NCBI GenBank assembly: GCA_030267565.1
Contig: BRXU01000001.1
Coordinates: forward strand, 558,001 to 622,000
DNA: 64,000 nt
Direction: 5' to 3'
Source: Pleodorina starrii
Taxonomy: Eukaryota > Chlorophyta > Chlorophyceae > Chlamydomonadales > Volvocaceae
Both the position numbers and the translations under genes were made by a program. The notes under the pieces were generated by a model that saw nothing but the letters and a program-made list of their open reading frames with translations, had not been told where the DNA came from and did not search any database. Positions 22,262-35,000 of this stretch are shown piece by piece (position 1 is the stretch's first letter; every line of letters begins with the position of its first letter).

Positions 22262-25200
22262 GGAGGAGGGGGTGGGTGGTGGTGGTGTTAGGACGGGGAA
22301 GGGCGGGGCGGGAGGAAGGGAGGGATGGGCGGATGATTGGGCGGATGACTGGGCGGGCTGACGGACGGAGGCATAGGCATGTATGCATGAAGGGAGGCAT
22401 GGAGGGACGGAGGGAGGGATGCCTGCCATAATAGAGGACGGATGGGCCGATTGGCCTCTTACGTCACCCCTCCGGGATGGGCCATCGGCTGTCCGTGCGA
22501 TATGGGGAGGGCCCTCCCCCCCTGCGTGTGACTGGAGGGACGGAGAGACGGAGTGTGGGGTAGAGACTACTGGACTCGGGGCGCATGGGCTGTGATGTGA
22601 TGTGATGAGATGTGTGTTTACTTGGGGGCTGTGGGGGCACTCTGCTGCTGAGAAACAGGACGGGTGGGCGGATGGGCGACGAATAGGCGGGTGGGCGGGT
22701 GGGCATACACGTCACGTCGTGTCCAGCCTCCCGCGTCGCAACTCACTCGACGCAACTCGAGTCGACTCGACTGCAGCCCCCCGGCCGGCCCCCCGCCTTC
22801 GGAGACCTCCGGAGTCTGACCTCGGTTCCCTGGGTGGTGACGCGGGGCCCCCCAGCACCTGACTGGGGGCACCTGACTGGGGGCACCTGACTGCGATGTA
22901 GAAGTGCGCTCTCGGCTGCTGACACACACACGCATACACACACATACACATACACACACATACACACACCGGTATTGCTGATATCGTATTGGGTCCGTGA
23001 ACGTGGCTGCCCCTCCTGCGGGTTGTTCTTTATTATTTTCCCCCCTTGCCGGGCCTAGCTCGTGGCATTGAGAGTACTCGGTTCGCGACGCTGATGTGGT
23101 TTCGGGGCGCATGGCGCGCCCGTCCAGCCCAACTCAATCCAGTCCCTGTCCGACACAGACCGGGGCCGGCCCAGTCCGTATGGGTCGGTCGGTGGGTAAA
23201 CTGCGTGACGCGGCGTGTGGCGCTCTTCGCAGCGCCCTGCCCAGGCGTATATCTGATGAATTGAAGGCCCTCAATTGGCCTCACGTATTGTGTGGGTGTG
23301 TGGGTGGGTGGCTGGGTGTGTACACGTGAGGGCGGAGTTGGCGCACCCCTCCCGGGGGGGGGGGGCGGCACGGCCGAGCCGCGACGGCGCAGTTTCTGTC
23401 GCTTTACTTGGGTGGCTTGCCTGGCTTTCATTCCTTGCGCGCGTGTCGGGCGTTTGGGCCCCAAGGGTGCGAAGGGTGGTGGCGGCAGTTGGAGCGGAAC
23501 ATACCTATCTACCTACCTGTCTACCTACCTACCGGCCTGCTGCTCGCTGCGTATGTTCAATATTATGTGTGGGAGTGCCTCATTGTATGCGTGCGTGCGT
23601 CCGTGCGTGGCCCCCCAGTGCGCGTGAAGCGGCGGGGCAGCCGGCGAGCCACGTGTGGCGGCGAACCTGACCCGCAGTCCACCCTAGCGCTCCAGCATTT
23701 GCCGACTGAGAGCTGTGCGGTTGGCGTTGCAGCGCTTTTGGAACCCTGTGCGTGCGTGCGCGCCCATACTTTCTGGTGCATGCGTGCGTGCGTGTGTGTC
23801 CATACTTTCTGTCGTCCTACTCGTGACTCGTGTGTTTTATATTATGGAACCCTTGGACAGCTGGCTTTCCTCGGCTTGCCTGCAAGACTGCCTGCCTCGT
23901 AGTTAGCTGCGCATGCCCCCCGGCTGCTGGCGGGTGCTGTGTGGAGGCTGGAGGGAAGAGGTACCGGCCTAGTGCTGGGAAGGATTAAATTATTTAAATA
24001 CTGTACTGGGATGTTGTAGTCATCGTCGTCGTTGAGTGCAGCGCTGTCGTCATTCGGTGCAGCTGTCGTAGTACTGTAAGCGAAGTGAATTGGGCGCCCC
24101 GCAGCCACCGCAGCCCACCGCAGTCACCGCAGCGCACTCGGGCGCATCGTGCTACAAATACCGCAGCTGCCGCACCCGCCAGGAACCATACAGCCAAAGC
24201 GTGTGGCTGGGCTCTCGTAAAGCCGCCCCTCCCCGTACAGCCAAGCGCCAGGACAAGCCGTTGGCAAGTGGCCGCAGATGGGAGAACCGCAGGTGGCCAC
24301 GCACCAGCCCGCCGACTGCCTATCCCGCCCACCCGTGTCCACCCGCCACCACCATCACTGGCTGGAGGGGCGGCGGCAGCCGCGTGTCGTGACACACTGT
24401 GTTGTTGGCACAAGCGCACAACGCGTCAATTTCATCAGTTTCGCTGTTCTTGCCACTCTTAGGCATTTTGGTTAATTGCTGGTAGTTGGGCGGTTAGAAC
24501 GCCGGGACGTGAAGAGCGCGGCCGACCCAGGGCGCTTTCAGCCCATGTTGAGTAGCGTTGTTATAGTCGATATTTTTGTGCGTTTTGTCGTGCGGTATCG
24601 GGTGACTGTGCCCGCTTGTCGGAGGGGTTCGTATGCAGATGCGGATACGTAGGCTCCAGGCGGGGCTCTCTCACTGGGCCGCACACCGCAGTCCCGGCTT
24701 TGGGCCGCTGCTCGCGCTTTAACGAGCAGCGGAGTTTTGTCGAAACAACAGCAGTCGCTGGCCAGTCGTCAACTGGTTGTGGCCCGTGACAACGAGCAAA
24801 GGAGTAGCCTGCGCTTCGAGTCCACATCGACTACCGCCATAGCAATCATGAACTGTAAACCTCTTGGCTTTCTCCTTGGCGTTCATTCATAGTTGCCTCA
24901 TTCTGTTCCGGGGCGCTCGCAGTCGGCAAGCGCGGTCAATCCGGAAGCGCGCCATTCGAGTCGCGCACCTGTCAGTGCGCGTTCCCGCTCCTGGGCGCCC
25001 GTCATCAGATCCTAACGCGACAAGTCCTCTTGGCAACTATCAAACTGAAGGCAAGATGGGCCACTGGGGGGAAGTCTTGGACCCGGAGTCCTGGCGCATT
25101 GCGGCGGCTTGTGTTCGCATACGGTGGATCCCGAGCTTGGCGCGGCCTTGCTCAGGCGCAGTCGCGTCTGTCTCCTACTAGGGTTGCCTGCATTTCAGCG

Positions 25201-26261
25201 GCAGTTCTCTTCGGTCAGGCCTTGTGGCCCGGCGACCGCACTGCGACCGACGTCTCGGTCTTGGCGCTCTCAAAGCTCTCGGAGCTCGGGCCCATCACCG
25301 GCAGCCTCCCACCCTGTGACTACCCGGGGTCGCCTGCCCCGTGGGTCTGGGGCCGGCGCACGTCACGATCAGCACGCCGAGGGCCCAGCCGCACGGCGAC
25401 ACACCCTTCGGCGACCGGGCGTGCGACAGCGTCGGCCTGCACTCGGCCAGCCGGGGAGGGACCTCGGCGAACGCTGCTGCCTGCGGTGACTGCACCCCAT
25501 TGGCGCCGGCGGTGGCGACATCGCTGGTCGTCATCTCGGCCGCGGATCAACGCCGCCAGCAGCAACCTGCGGCGGGAGTGCAGGGGGCCTCACCCGCCGC
25601 TGCCGTGCAGGGTGGTGCATGACTACCGTGCCGGGCGTCACTCCACGCTGCTGCACTCGACCTGGGCCGACTGACAAGGGTGGGTCAAGCACTTCGCTCG
25701 CGGGGCGTGACGCCTATCCTCAGGGCTTCCCGCAGCTGCAACCTGCACTGCTCCCGTACTCAAGCACGGGCCCTGCAGCCACGCGGCGTCAACGGTGTGT
25801 TGAGGCTCGCGGTCCCTGATGGGCTCGTGTGCGAGGTGGAGCTCGGCGCACATGCCCCCGCCCCCCCCGTGAGCTGCAGGCCCAGTGGCCTCAGTTCCTG
25901 GAGGCGTTTCTCCGCCTGGCGACCGCTCCGCCCCAGCAGAGCACCGGCCCGCCTGCCACGGCCGCTCCACCACCTGCCTGTCCAGCCGCCACGCCGGCCG
26001 GCAACGCTGACGGTAGGCTCGGGCAAGCGCCCTGCACCGCCGCAACCGCCGGCCAGCAGGATGGCAGCGCTCCTCCAGCGGCTGCTGCTGCTGCCAGTGA
26101 GTCCTCTGTGGCCGAAAGCCTTGGCAGCCCTCGCACCCAGCTCGTCGGTCCAGTGGCGGGGTGGTGAACAGCCGGTGGCGGGGTGGGCGGGCAGCTCGTG
26201 GCGCCCGCAGCACCCCCAGGTGCGGACCCTGAGGTCGGCACTGTGGGCATGTATCGTACGC

Positions 26262-26523
26262 CGCCATGCCGCCGGATCTGCAGCCGCGCCTGGACGCCGG
26301 ATACAAAGCAGCCTCGTACGGCATCCATCGCCTACGCAACCTCGCGCCCCACACCTCCATCGCGATTCAAGGGGGGCGCATTCCCCATTGGTTGGCGTGC
26401 CTCTCGGTGCTGCCTGACACCGCGATGGAGGTGTGGGGCGCGAGGTTGCGTAGGCGATGGATGCCGTACGAGGCTGCTTTGTATCCGGCGTCCAGGCGCG
26501 GCTGCAGATCCGGCGGCATGGCG
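26262..26523. repeat. Perfect 103-bp inverted repeat with 56-nt spacer
   Basis: The arm 26262-26364 is the exact reverse complement of 26421-26523, with 26365-26420 as spacer. As RNA it would be a 103-bp perfect hairpin. Both arms, read outward, can encode the same peptide segment (DAVRGCFVSGVQARLQIRRH), so the structure looks like an inverted duplication of a short coding-like piece. Candidates are a small-RNA precursor, a foldback element or an assembly artefact. Confidence 0.9.
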
Positions 26524-26852
26524 AGGGTTCCAAGAAAGCCAGCACACCGCCTCCACAGGCGCCGCCGCCACCGCCGTCGCCACCCCCGTCACCGTCACCG
26601 TCACCACCGCCGCCGCCGCCACCACCACCACCGTCAGCGGAGGTCATCCGCGCCGTCACCCTCGAGTACCTGCGCCACCGCTGCGGCATCAGTGATGCCG
26701 ATGCGGCGAGGTTGATCGACTGGTGCGGCGGTGACATCATGCAGGCGCTCAGCACCGGGCCGTCAGCACCGGGCCATGCAGGATGCTGTGCTTGCCGTGC
26801 AGCCCATAGTCGCCACGCACGTGGCGGCACACTACATCACCGACGCGCATGA
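26457..26852 (+). pseudogene. Possible gene fragment: Pro-rich linker plus UBA-like segment
   Basis: The open frame starts inside the right arm of the inverted repeat, runs through a Pro/Ser-rich linker (about 26,540-26,637) and then a compact segment, EVIRAVTLEYLRHRCGISDA followed by ARLIDWCGGDIMQALS. The pattern of a helix ending in GGD-x-x-x-AL loosely resembles UBA/CUE ubiquitin-binding helices. I see no start, splice partners or matching upstream exons, and the 5' end is an inverted duplicate, so it may be a rearranged remnant. Function unknown. Confidence 0.25.
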
Positions 26853-28967
26853 GGCGCGCCGCCGCTGTCATATCTGCGGGGCCTGTCGGAAGGGGGCAGG
26901 TTGGCGCTGATTCTGGGCTTGCCGAAGGGGGTTTGGGGCCGCCGGTGTGTGTGGTTGGTGGTTTTCGCGAGCCGGGGGCTTAGGGATCAGCTGCTGCGGG
27001 CCAAGGGTCAGGCTAACGGCCCTTGGGTGATGGGTGTAGTGTTGTCCTGGAGGTTGCGAGCTGGTCAGTTGGGATAGGCGAAGGGTAGGATTTTCGAGCG
27101 GGGCGGGCAACCTGCTTTCCATCCGTTGCAGCGACATCTGTACTCTTCGTGGGGTTTCAAACCAGTCATGGCAAACCGCCTGCAGGCCGTCAGGACTGCG
27201 TTAGCCAGGGGCCTTCGCCCTTGACATGGCGTTGCCTTGCGAACGCTGAACCAAGCACAGCATGTGGTTGCGACCTGTTGGCGAGGCCGCCCAGCACTGC
27301 ATTTTCCAGCGGACCCGTTGTGTTGGCCGCGTTGCGTTAGAGCGACTTCCCGGGAAGCGCTGTTTTTCTCTGCGTTGATAGGTCATGCTGCCGTGCGTGT
27401 GGATGAGGCCGGCGCCTGAGTCCCGTGCACGTCACGGATGTGGGGGGCCGCGAGCGCTCTCTCGGCGTGTTGTGTTTTGATATGTTGGCGCGAGCCGAGC
27501 AGCTTTCTCTGGCGTTCCAGCTGGGGAGGGGGGCAGTCGGTGCGAGGCTCACCCAACGAGCTGCTATGCTGCTTGCATCGTGTGTCGTGACACCGGAACC
27601 CACTGTGACAAGCACCAAGAAACCCTAAGACAAGGCGCGAACGCGCGACCGCAACACACGTAGCCCCTATTTGACAAACAAATATTAGATTTATTCCCCA
27701 GCCGATCCTCATGGCTGTAGCTCGTTGACAGTCGTGTCCGACCCCATTCACCGGTGTCACCCTGAGCCGCCGGGGAGGAAATGAAGTGGTTCAACATCGC
27801 TGCCGGGCATGTCATTTGCCTTTCGATGGCGCGGGCCACATGCACTGTGGGGGCACCCTTGATGCCAGGGAAGGCAGAGCCACGACATGCACATGAGAAC
27901 CGCTTGGATCACAACACGTTTGGGATCACAAACCGGGCGTCCCGATATGAAGCTTACTGATTGATTACACTTCCTATCGATTACGGACTCGACGGATCTA
28001 GCTATCGACGATCATATCTCGGAATCGAACGATTCAACGGTCATAACGGCAAGCGGTTGCTGGACGAAAGGCGTCGCGGCAGTCGCCCTTCGGATCTCGC
28101 CCGCTCCCCCCTCGATCACACATAATCAAGAGAGTTATGCGTGTCCTCCTCACCCTGCCGTGTTATCCTTGGAGGCCATCGTCAGCTTGTGCAATGACCG
28201 CCATGGAGCTCGTGTAGACATGTGCCATGTGTAACCCACATTGTGGAAGGGATCACGTTCACTGAAGGGGAAGCGTTATGAGTTTTGATGGTATGGAACG
28301 TGTGTGCAAGTGGCCCGATGGCGTTGCGAGGGCAAGTACGTACATTGACACCCGATCGGAGGTCGGGTGATGTCGATAAGCCAACCAAGAAGGCACCGAT
28401 CGTGTAAAACTTACTAGCATCATTCCTTGTCACGGACCTCCGATGACATTTCGCTTCACCCAAGGGTCTGAACAACGCTGCCGGACTAGTGGCCCGCGGG
28501 TCCTGCCGTTGCGATAAGAGTACGACGGCATATGCTCTTTTTTACTTCAACAAACTTTTCCCTAATGGATATATCTGTCCTCCGATAGCCCAATCTTACC
28601 TTCCACATAAGGGTTTGATTTGACGTAAAAAGCGTAAACCGAAGCGCTCGCACTTCGCTTGCAGAGTCCTCCAAAAAACAAGACAGCTTGTCCTGTTATC
28701 TTCCTGTGTGACCTTCATAATGCTACGCTGCGATAGGAGCGCTGCGATTAGATCGCGGTCTTGTCGCTCTGCCTCGGAATACGCGATTCGCGTTCCGACC
28801 GGTCAAGCGCTGTCTTCAGGTTTGTACACGACGAGTTGTAAACATCGACAGTACTAGATATCGATACTTTTTCGTATATGTGTGCCAACGGGTTATGGGC
28901 GCACCTCGTTCAACCAACATGGCAGACTCGGGTTTTTGCAGCTCCTACAGAGCGCATTAAGCACGCC

Positions 28968-28974
28968 TATATAG
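28968..28974 (+). promoter_or_regulatory. TATA box of the GH13 gene
   Basis: TATATAG lies 62 nt before the ATG at 29030. A start of transcription about 30 nt downstream would fall near 29000, just after an upstream in-frame ATG at 28997. That favours 29030 as the translation start. Confidence 0.5.
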
Positions 28975-29029
28975 TGGTAACCTACGCCTTCGTTACATGT
29001 TTCATATGATCCATCTGTCACGTAAATGC

Positions 29030-32000
29030 ATGTTACGAACCATTCCGGGATTACCCTGCCTGCCCTACACGCGATCTCACGCGATCTTCGCAGGGCACGC
29101 GGAATGCCCCCAGATCCTGATCCCACGCCCCCTTCCAGCTGCCGCCTGGAGCTCTGCTGCTCCGGCCCGCAGTAGATGCGTCGCTGCCGCGGCAGCGGCT
29201 GTCGACCCGGTGACCGAGGCGGGCGCCGCAGGTGCCAGGTGCGTCCTTCCCAGACCGATCCCGCAGGCGCGCTGCGCCCCTTCCCCCGCTGCCGCTCGCC
29301 ACCACCCACAAGGCCCACAAGGCCAGCCCCGACCTCCTGCTGTCCAGCACCGCACCGCACCACCTCCCCTCCCTCCCCCGCCAACATCGTGCTCCTTGAT
29401 CCGGGCTTCGTTGTGTATGGGGCTACGGACTTCAGGCTTACCTTGGTGTCTGCTTTGCTGCAACCAGTAACAACCTCGAAATGCATCCAAAATGAGCCCC
29501 CCCCCGCCAACCAGCGATGGTGGGTCGATGCCCACTCGGGTGACAGCCCCTCCCCCCTTCTCACGTCTTCATGCCAGCGGGGCTGCGGCCGCGGACCTGC
29601 CCCTCCCCTCTCCCGCCCTTGCTTCTGGTCCCTGGCGCGGCCGTCCCCTGCTCTCCCATGCCTCCCCCCCCACCCCCCCTCTTCAAACCCCACACCCACC
29701 CACACATCAACTCGCCGCGATACCTCCCCTCCTTCCTCCCTGCTCCACCCGCGTCCCTCCCTTCCCGCCCTCGGGCCCTCCCCCCCTCTGACTGCCTGCC
29801 TGCTGCAGCCCCGTCCAGCTCTCCCCCGCTGTCTTCTCCCCCCGCCCCGCCCCCCACCTGCTCCTCGCGGCGCCCTTCCCGGACTGCCCCCACGGAGCCA
29901 CGCTGTGGCCGGAGGCGGCTGTGGCGGCGGAGGGGGCGACGGAGGGGGAGGGCGGCCAGTCGGGTGCGGTGGCGGGTGAGGTGACGTTCAAGGTGTGGGC
30001 TCCCCACGCGGCGGCCGTGTCGCTGCTGCTGCGGGTGAGTGGGTGGGTGGGTGAGTGGGTGGGCGGGTGAGTGGGTGGGCGAGTGGATGTGGGAGGTGTC
30101 GGGGTTTTTGGTTGGGTGCCTGGACGGGTGAGGAAGGGCGGGGGTGAGGTAGTCGTCCAGGCCCGGTCCGGGTTCCGGAGCGCGTTGCCCCTGCCAGTGC
30201 TGCGCCGTGCTGCTGGTACTGCTGTTCCTACTGCTGCTACTGCTGCGCGCCCATGTCCCCACGGATCTGTTTTGATGAACTTACACCCCACCCTTTACCA
30301 AACCGGTATCACACCGGGTCAGGTGTGAGTTTGCGTCGGTGAGTACTGCCGTATGTAGAGTAGAGCAGGCAATCCACCGCTTCAGGAACCCGTTGTGCTG
30401 TCCTGTCCCCTCCTGTGCCTCTGTCCTAATCCCCCCTCTTCCTCTCCCTCTCCCCCCTGACCCCTGACCCCCGGCCCCCCTCCATCTCTTATCACCCCCA
30501 GGACTCGGGTTCGGAGGTCCCTCTGCAGCGCTGCGGTGACGACTGGTCGGGGCGGTTGGTGGCGGGGGCGCTCACCCCGGGGGCCGCGTACTGCGTCTCC
30601 ATCCGTACACACGACGGCCGTACATTCACGCGGCGCGACCCGTACGCCCGCTCCGCCGATTACGACAGCGACTGGTGTTTCCTGGACGCCCCCGCGGCCT
30701 TCCCCTGGAGCGACCGCGCTGAGGATGGTACGACATCCTGGACCCCCCGGCCCTTCGACGAGTACGTCATTTATGAGATGCACGTGGGCTCCTTCACAAC
30801 GGAGGTGGGTGGAGACGTGCCCGTGCGTGTATGTGTATGTATGTGTGTGTGAGGGGGGAGAGGGGACGATGGGGGAGAGGGAGGAGGTTTGGGATTGGGT
30901 TCGGGTGGGGGCGTGGCTGCGGAGATGGGATGGGGGTTGGTACTGTGCAGTGGGGGGAACATGGAGTGGTTGGTTCCTTCCCGGGGGGTTGGCTCCTCGG
31001 CTGCTAACGCGCGTGCATCCTTCACCCCCCTTTCCCTCCCCCCTCCTCCCCCACTTTTCGCAAAGGGCACGCTGGCCGCCGCCGCCGACCGTTTGGAGCA
31101 CGTGGCCTCCCTGGGTTTCACTGCCGTACAACTGATGCCCATTACTGAGCACTCGGACGCCTGGGGATACAACCCGCGACTGCTCATGGCCCTGCACGGT
31201 ACGCACGGCACGGCACGGAATACGGCAAATTATGTTTTACCGCACTATGGTGTTCTTGCCTCACTAGCGGCCCCCCACCACCCGAGGCTGCCCCCCGCTG
31301 GAGAGGCAGCCCCACCCATACACCACTTCAACCCCAGAAAGGGAGGAACCATTCCGATTCCGATTCCGATTGCAGTTCTGAATCTGATTCCGATTGTGAT
31401 TCCGATTCCCGGATGTCTCTGGGTTCAGTATGTTGCACTTGATGGGCCCCGCGCCCCCTCCTGCCGTACGATGCAGGTGCGTACGGCAGCCCTGACGACC
31501 TGCGCCGTTTCGTGGATAAGGCCCATTCGTTGGGGCTGGGGGTCATTATCGATGTGGTGCTGCACCACGGGTAGGCTCCAGGGGGGGTTTGGGGGGTTGG
31601 GGTGGGGGTTGGGGTGGGGGCAGAATATCACTCACAAGGTGGTTCCTCCTCTGTGGGTGGGTGGGTGGGTGGGTGGGATGCCGAGATGCCGTACTGAGGC
31701 CACCCTGATCCGCCCTGAAGGTAAGACCCCTCCCGATGGGGAGTTGGGGGCGAGGGGGCACAAGCAGGGCAGCAGTCCCACTCACCACCCTTAGGCAGGC
31801 AGGGGCTGTGTTTCGGAGGCACGGAGAGGACTTCGCCCCGCCCCCCCCAGCCCCAACTTGGCCCTCACTGCCCTCACTGCCATCGCCTCCTCGCTGTCCG
31901 GCCCCGCCCCAACCCCTTCCACTCCTCTCCGTCCCCTTCCACCCAACCCCACCCCACCCCACCCAACCCCACCCAACCCCACCCACCCCACCCCACCCCA

Positions 32001-35000
32001 CCCAACCCCACCCCACCCCACCCCACCCCCCCAGGGCGGTAGACGGCAACTCGTTGTGGGAATACGACGGCTGGGGCCCCGACTGGAACGGCGGAATCTA
32101 CCACGAGGTACGGTGTACGGCATGTCGAGGCGGTTGACCGTTGACAGTTGCTGGGTCACCGTAACCGCAACCGTCAGCGTAAGCGGCATGCAAGTTGCAC
32201 CGCTCTCCCCCTCCCCCCTCCCCTCTCCCAGCTTCCCCTACAGCCAATCCAACACTCAGGCCAGCCTTCACCCCCCTCGCCAACCCCTCTCCCTTCCATC
32301 CATCTCTGCGGCTTCGCTTATCTAACCCCTCCCCCTCTTCCCGCCCCACTCGTTCAACCCTCCCCTCCTCCCAACAAACCCCAACCCCCTCCTCCCCAAC
32401 CCCAACCCCCTCCTCCCCAACCCAAACCCCCAAACCCAAACCCCAAACCCCAAACCCCCGAGCTCAGGGCGGTCATGACACTCAGTGGGGTCGGGGCTAC
32501 GCGTACTGGAAGCGCGAGGTGAGGGGGCGGAGGGTGGGGTGGGGTGGGGTGTAAAAAGAAAATACCGTAGCGGAGAAGGAGACGGCGTTAGCGAACGGAC
32601 GTGGGGGTGGGGTGGGTGGGCGGGTGCAGACAAGGTGGATGGGTGGAGGGCGGCGGGGGTTGCAGTGGAGACCGGAAGAGAGAGCGGAGGCGCGGAATGG
32701 TGCGGCCAGGGCCGGAAGGGTGGGGGCGAGGCTGGGAGCGAGGCTGGGGCGAGGGGGGATCGAGGCCGAACCGTGAGGCAAGTAAGCAACCAGCCCTCTT
32801 TCCCCCTCGCCCCTCAATACATGCCCCCCTCAATCTCCCCAGCCCACGGCCCCCCTTACCCAGCTTGCCTGTATGTACGGATTGTCGTACTCTGCCCCTA
32901 GAGTCCCCCATCCTACTCCCAAATCCCCACGTGCCCATCTCCCCCCACCTTCCCCCACCTTCCCCCACCTTCCTGAACCCCCTGAACCCCCCACCTTCCC
33001 CCACCTTCCCACCCCCCAGATTCAGGCCATGGCTGAGGCCGCGTGTGCCGTGTGGCTCTCCGACTACCGCTGCGATGGACTGAGGTTCGACTCCGCCAAC
33101 GATCTGCCCCGGGAGGCGATACAGGTGGGGGGGAGGTGAGGGAGAGGGGGGGAAGGGGGGGTACGGGTGTGTGTATGTGTGAGAGGGTGGGGTTAGGGAG
33201 ATGTACAGGAAGGGGATGGGGAGGGGGATGTACGGAAAGCGGTGGGTTAGGAAGGGAGAAAAAGGGCCCGGAAGGGGAAGGCGGGGAAAGGGAGGGGGAG
33301 GGGAAGTGAGGGGAGAGGAGGGAAAGGGTGGTGCAAGGGAGGCGTGTGAAGGAGGGAAAGGGCCCGGAGCCGAGGCGGCAGGGGGGGGGGAAGGGGGGTC
33401 AGGCCACGTGTTAGGGCGGGGGAGGAAGGGGGGCTGTGAGAGGAGTTCGGTGGAGGCAACCACCGCAACTGCCGCTACCCTGCTGTGCAACCAACATTGC
33501 CTTGCAGCGCCCTGGTGTTGCCGCATACCCCCCCCCACCACCACCACCGCCAGCCCGGGCTGCTTTGCTCCGCTCCACTGCTCTTCTGCGCTCCTGGCCG
33601 CCAGGCTCCCAACCCTCCCTCCCTCCCGACTCCCCGCACCTCGTCTGTGGGTCAGCCCATTGCCTGTTTGGACCGTCAGCACTCAAAACTTCCCTCTTCC
33701 CCGGCCCCCTTCCCTCCCCCTCTCGCCCCCCTACGCTGCTGCTGCTGCTACTTCTGATACTACTTCTGCTCCTTCTGCTGCCGCCTCTGCCCCCCCCCCC
33801 CGGTGTCTCAGGCCCTGACCTGGTCCCTCCGCAGTCGCTTCCCCGGCCGCATCCTGACGGCGGAGGTGACTCCGGAGAACCCGCAGAGCGTTCACGAACT
33901 AGGCTTTGACAGCGTGTGGGTGCACAGGTAGGAGGGTAAGGGGGTTAGGGGGGAAGGGGGGGAAGGTGAGCGGGACTTTTTAGGGGCGGAGGAGGCCGAG
34001 GAGGACACCCGGGCATTCCCCCCACTTTGCTCATTCCGCCTTCGCCGCTCAGCTAGCCAGCTGCTTCGCTCAGACTTGAACACGACTCCCCCCCCTTCCC
34101 GCTACCCACCCATTCTCTCCCATCCCCGTAGGTAGATGGCCGCAACCCGTATCCGTTCCGCATTGCACGCTTACAACCTCCTCCCTCCCTCCCTCCCTCC
34201 CTCCCTCCCTCCCTCCCTCCCTCCCTCCCTCCCTCCCTCCCTCCCTCCCTCCCTCCCTCCCTCCCTCCCTCCCTCCCTCCCTCCCTCCCTCCCTCCCTCC
34301 CTCCCTCCCTCCCTCCCTCCCTCCCTCCCTCCCTCCCTCCCTCCCTCCCTCCCTCCCTCCCTCCCTCCCGCCGTAGCCTCCGTTCCGCCGCTGTGGCACC
34401 ACCTTTAGTCCCCGCAGGGCTTTTTGTTTCATTCTTGCAATTTCACTCTTCAAACTCTCCCTCCCTCCCCCCCCCAGCGGCTACTTCGACATCATCCAGC
34501 AGCACCGGGCACTGGGTCGGGGCCACCACGGGGGCGGCGACTGGGCGGCTGGCTGGGACCTACCCCGCCTCCGCACGGTCATGGTGCTGCACTACGGATT
34601 CACGGGACCCACCCAGTGCATCAAATACCTGCTGGGGTCACATGACCAGGTGGGGAGGGATAGAGGGGAGTTGAAGTGGGGGGGGGGGTAGGGGGTGGAG
34701 GGGGAGGGGGGGAAGGGTTGCTTGTGGCCAAGGTTTGGAGGGTGAGGGAGTGAGGTGGTGTGTGTGGGGGGGAGGTGGGGGTAGACGAGGTCGGCAGGGG
34801 AAGGGGGGGCTACAGAAGGGGCAAACAAAACTACGAGTGTAGAGAACAGGGGGTTGAGGGGAGGGGGGGCGGGAGGGCCGGGGGCGGGTGAGTGCGGATG
34901 TCTCCCCGCTCGCTGACCCGCTGGTCCTGGTTTGGTGGGGTCGTCCGCATCCCCCTGACCCCTCTGCCCCTCTGCAGGCTGCTTGGCGCCCACCCACCCA

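Larger units (their letters stand above)
22262..28960. other. Gene-poor interval between the giant gene and the GH13 gene
   Basis: No gene could be supported. It holds the 3' flank of the giant gene, a (CA)n run near 22921-22970, three short direct repeats of GGGGGCACCTGACT near 22860, a GC-rich unresolved block at about 25,000-26,900 with an inverted repeat, and a lower-GC stretch from about 27,600 to 28,960 that probably includes the upstream region of the GH13 gene. Open frames here are short, overlap in many frames and lack consistent splice or family evidence. Confidence 0.6.

Noticed and set aside
25760..26830. 356-codon minus-strand ORF
   Set aside because: Includes antisense of the Pro-rich tract and both arms of the inverted repeat; no conserved domain, and several other frames are equally open.
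28997..29029. Upstream ATG 28997 as start of the GH13 protein
   Set aside because: It lies where transcription is expected to begin (TATA at 28968), so 29030 is the safer start; not excluded.
29380..29500. Extra GH13 exon encoding [20 protein letters not shown]
   Set aside because: The segment looks protein-like, but the first and second modelled exons already join in phase without it and I see no matching CBM48 feature.
34070..34453. Gly-Arg-Glu / Leu-Pro-Pro-Ser repeat proteins
   Set aside because: Translations of the CCCT microsatellite inside an intron.
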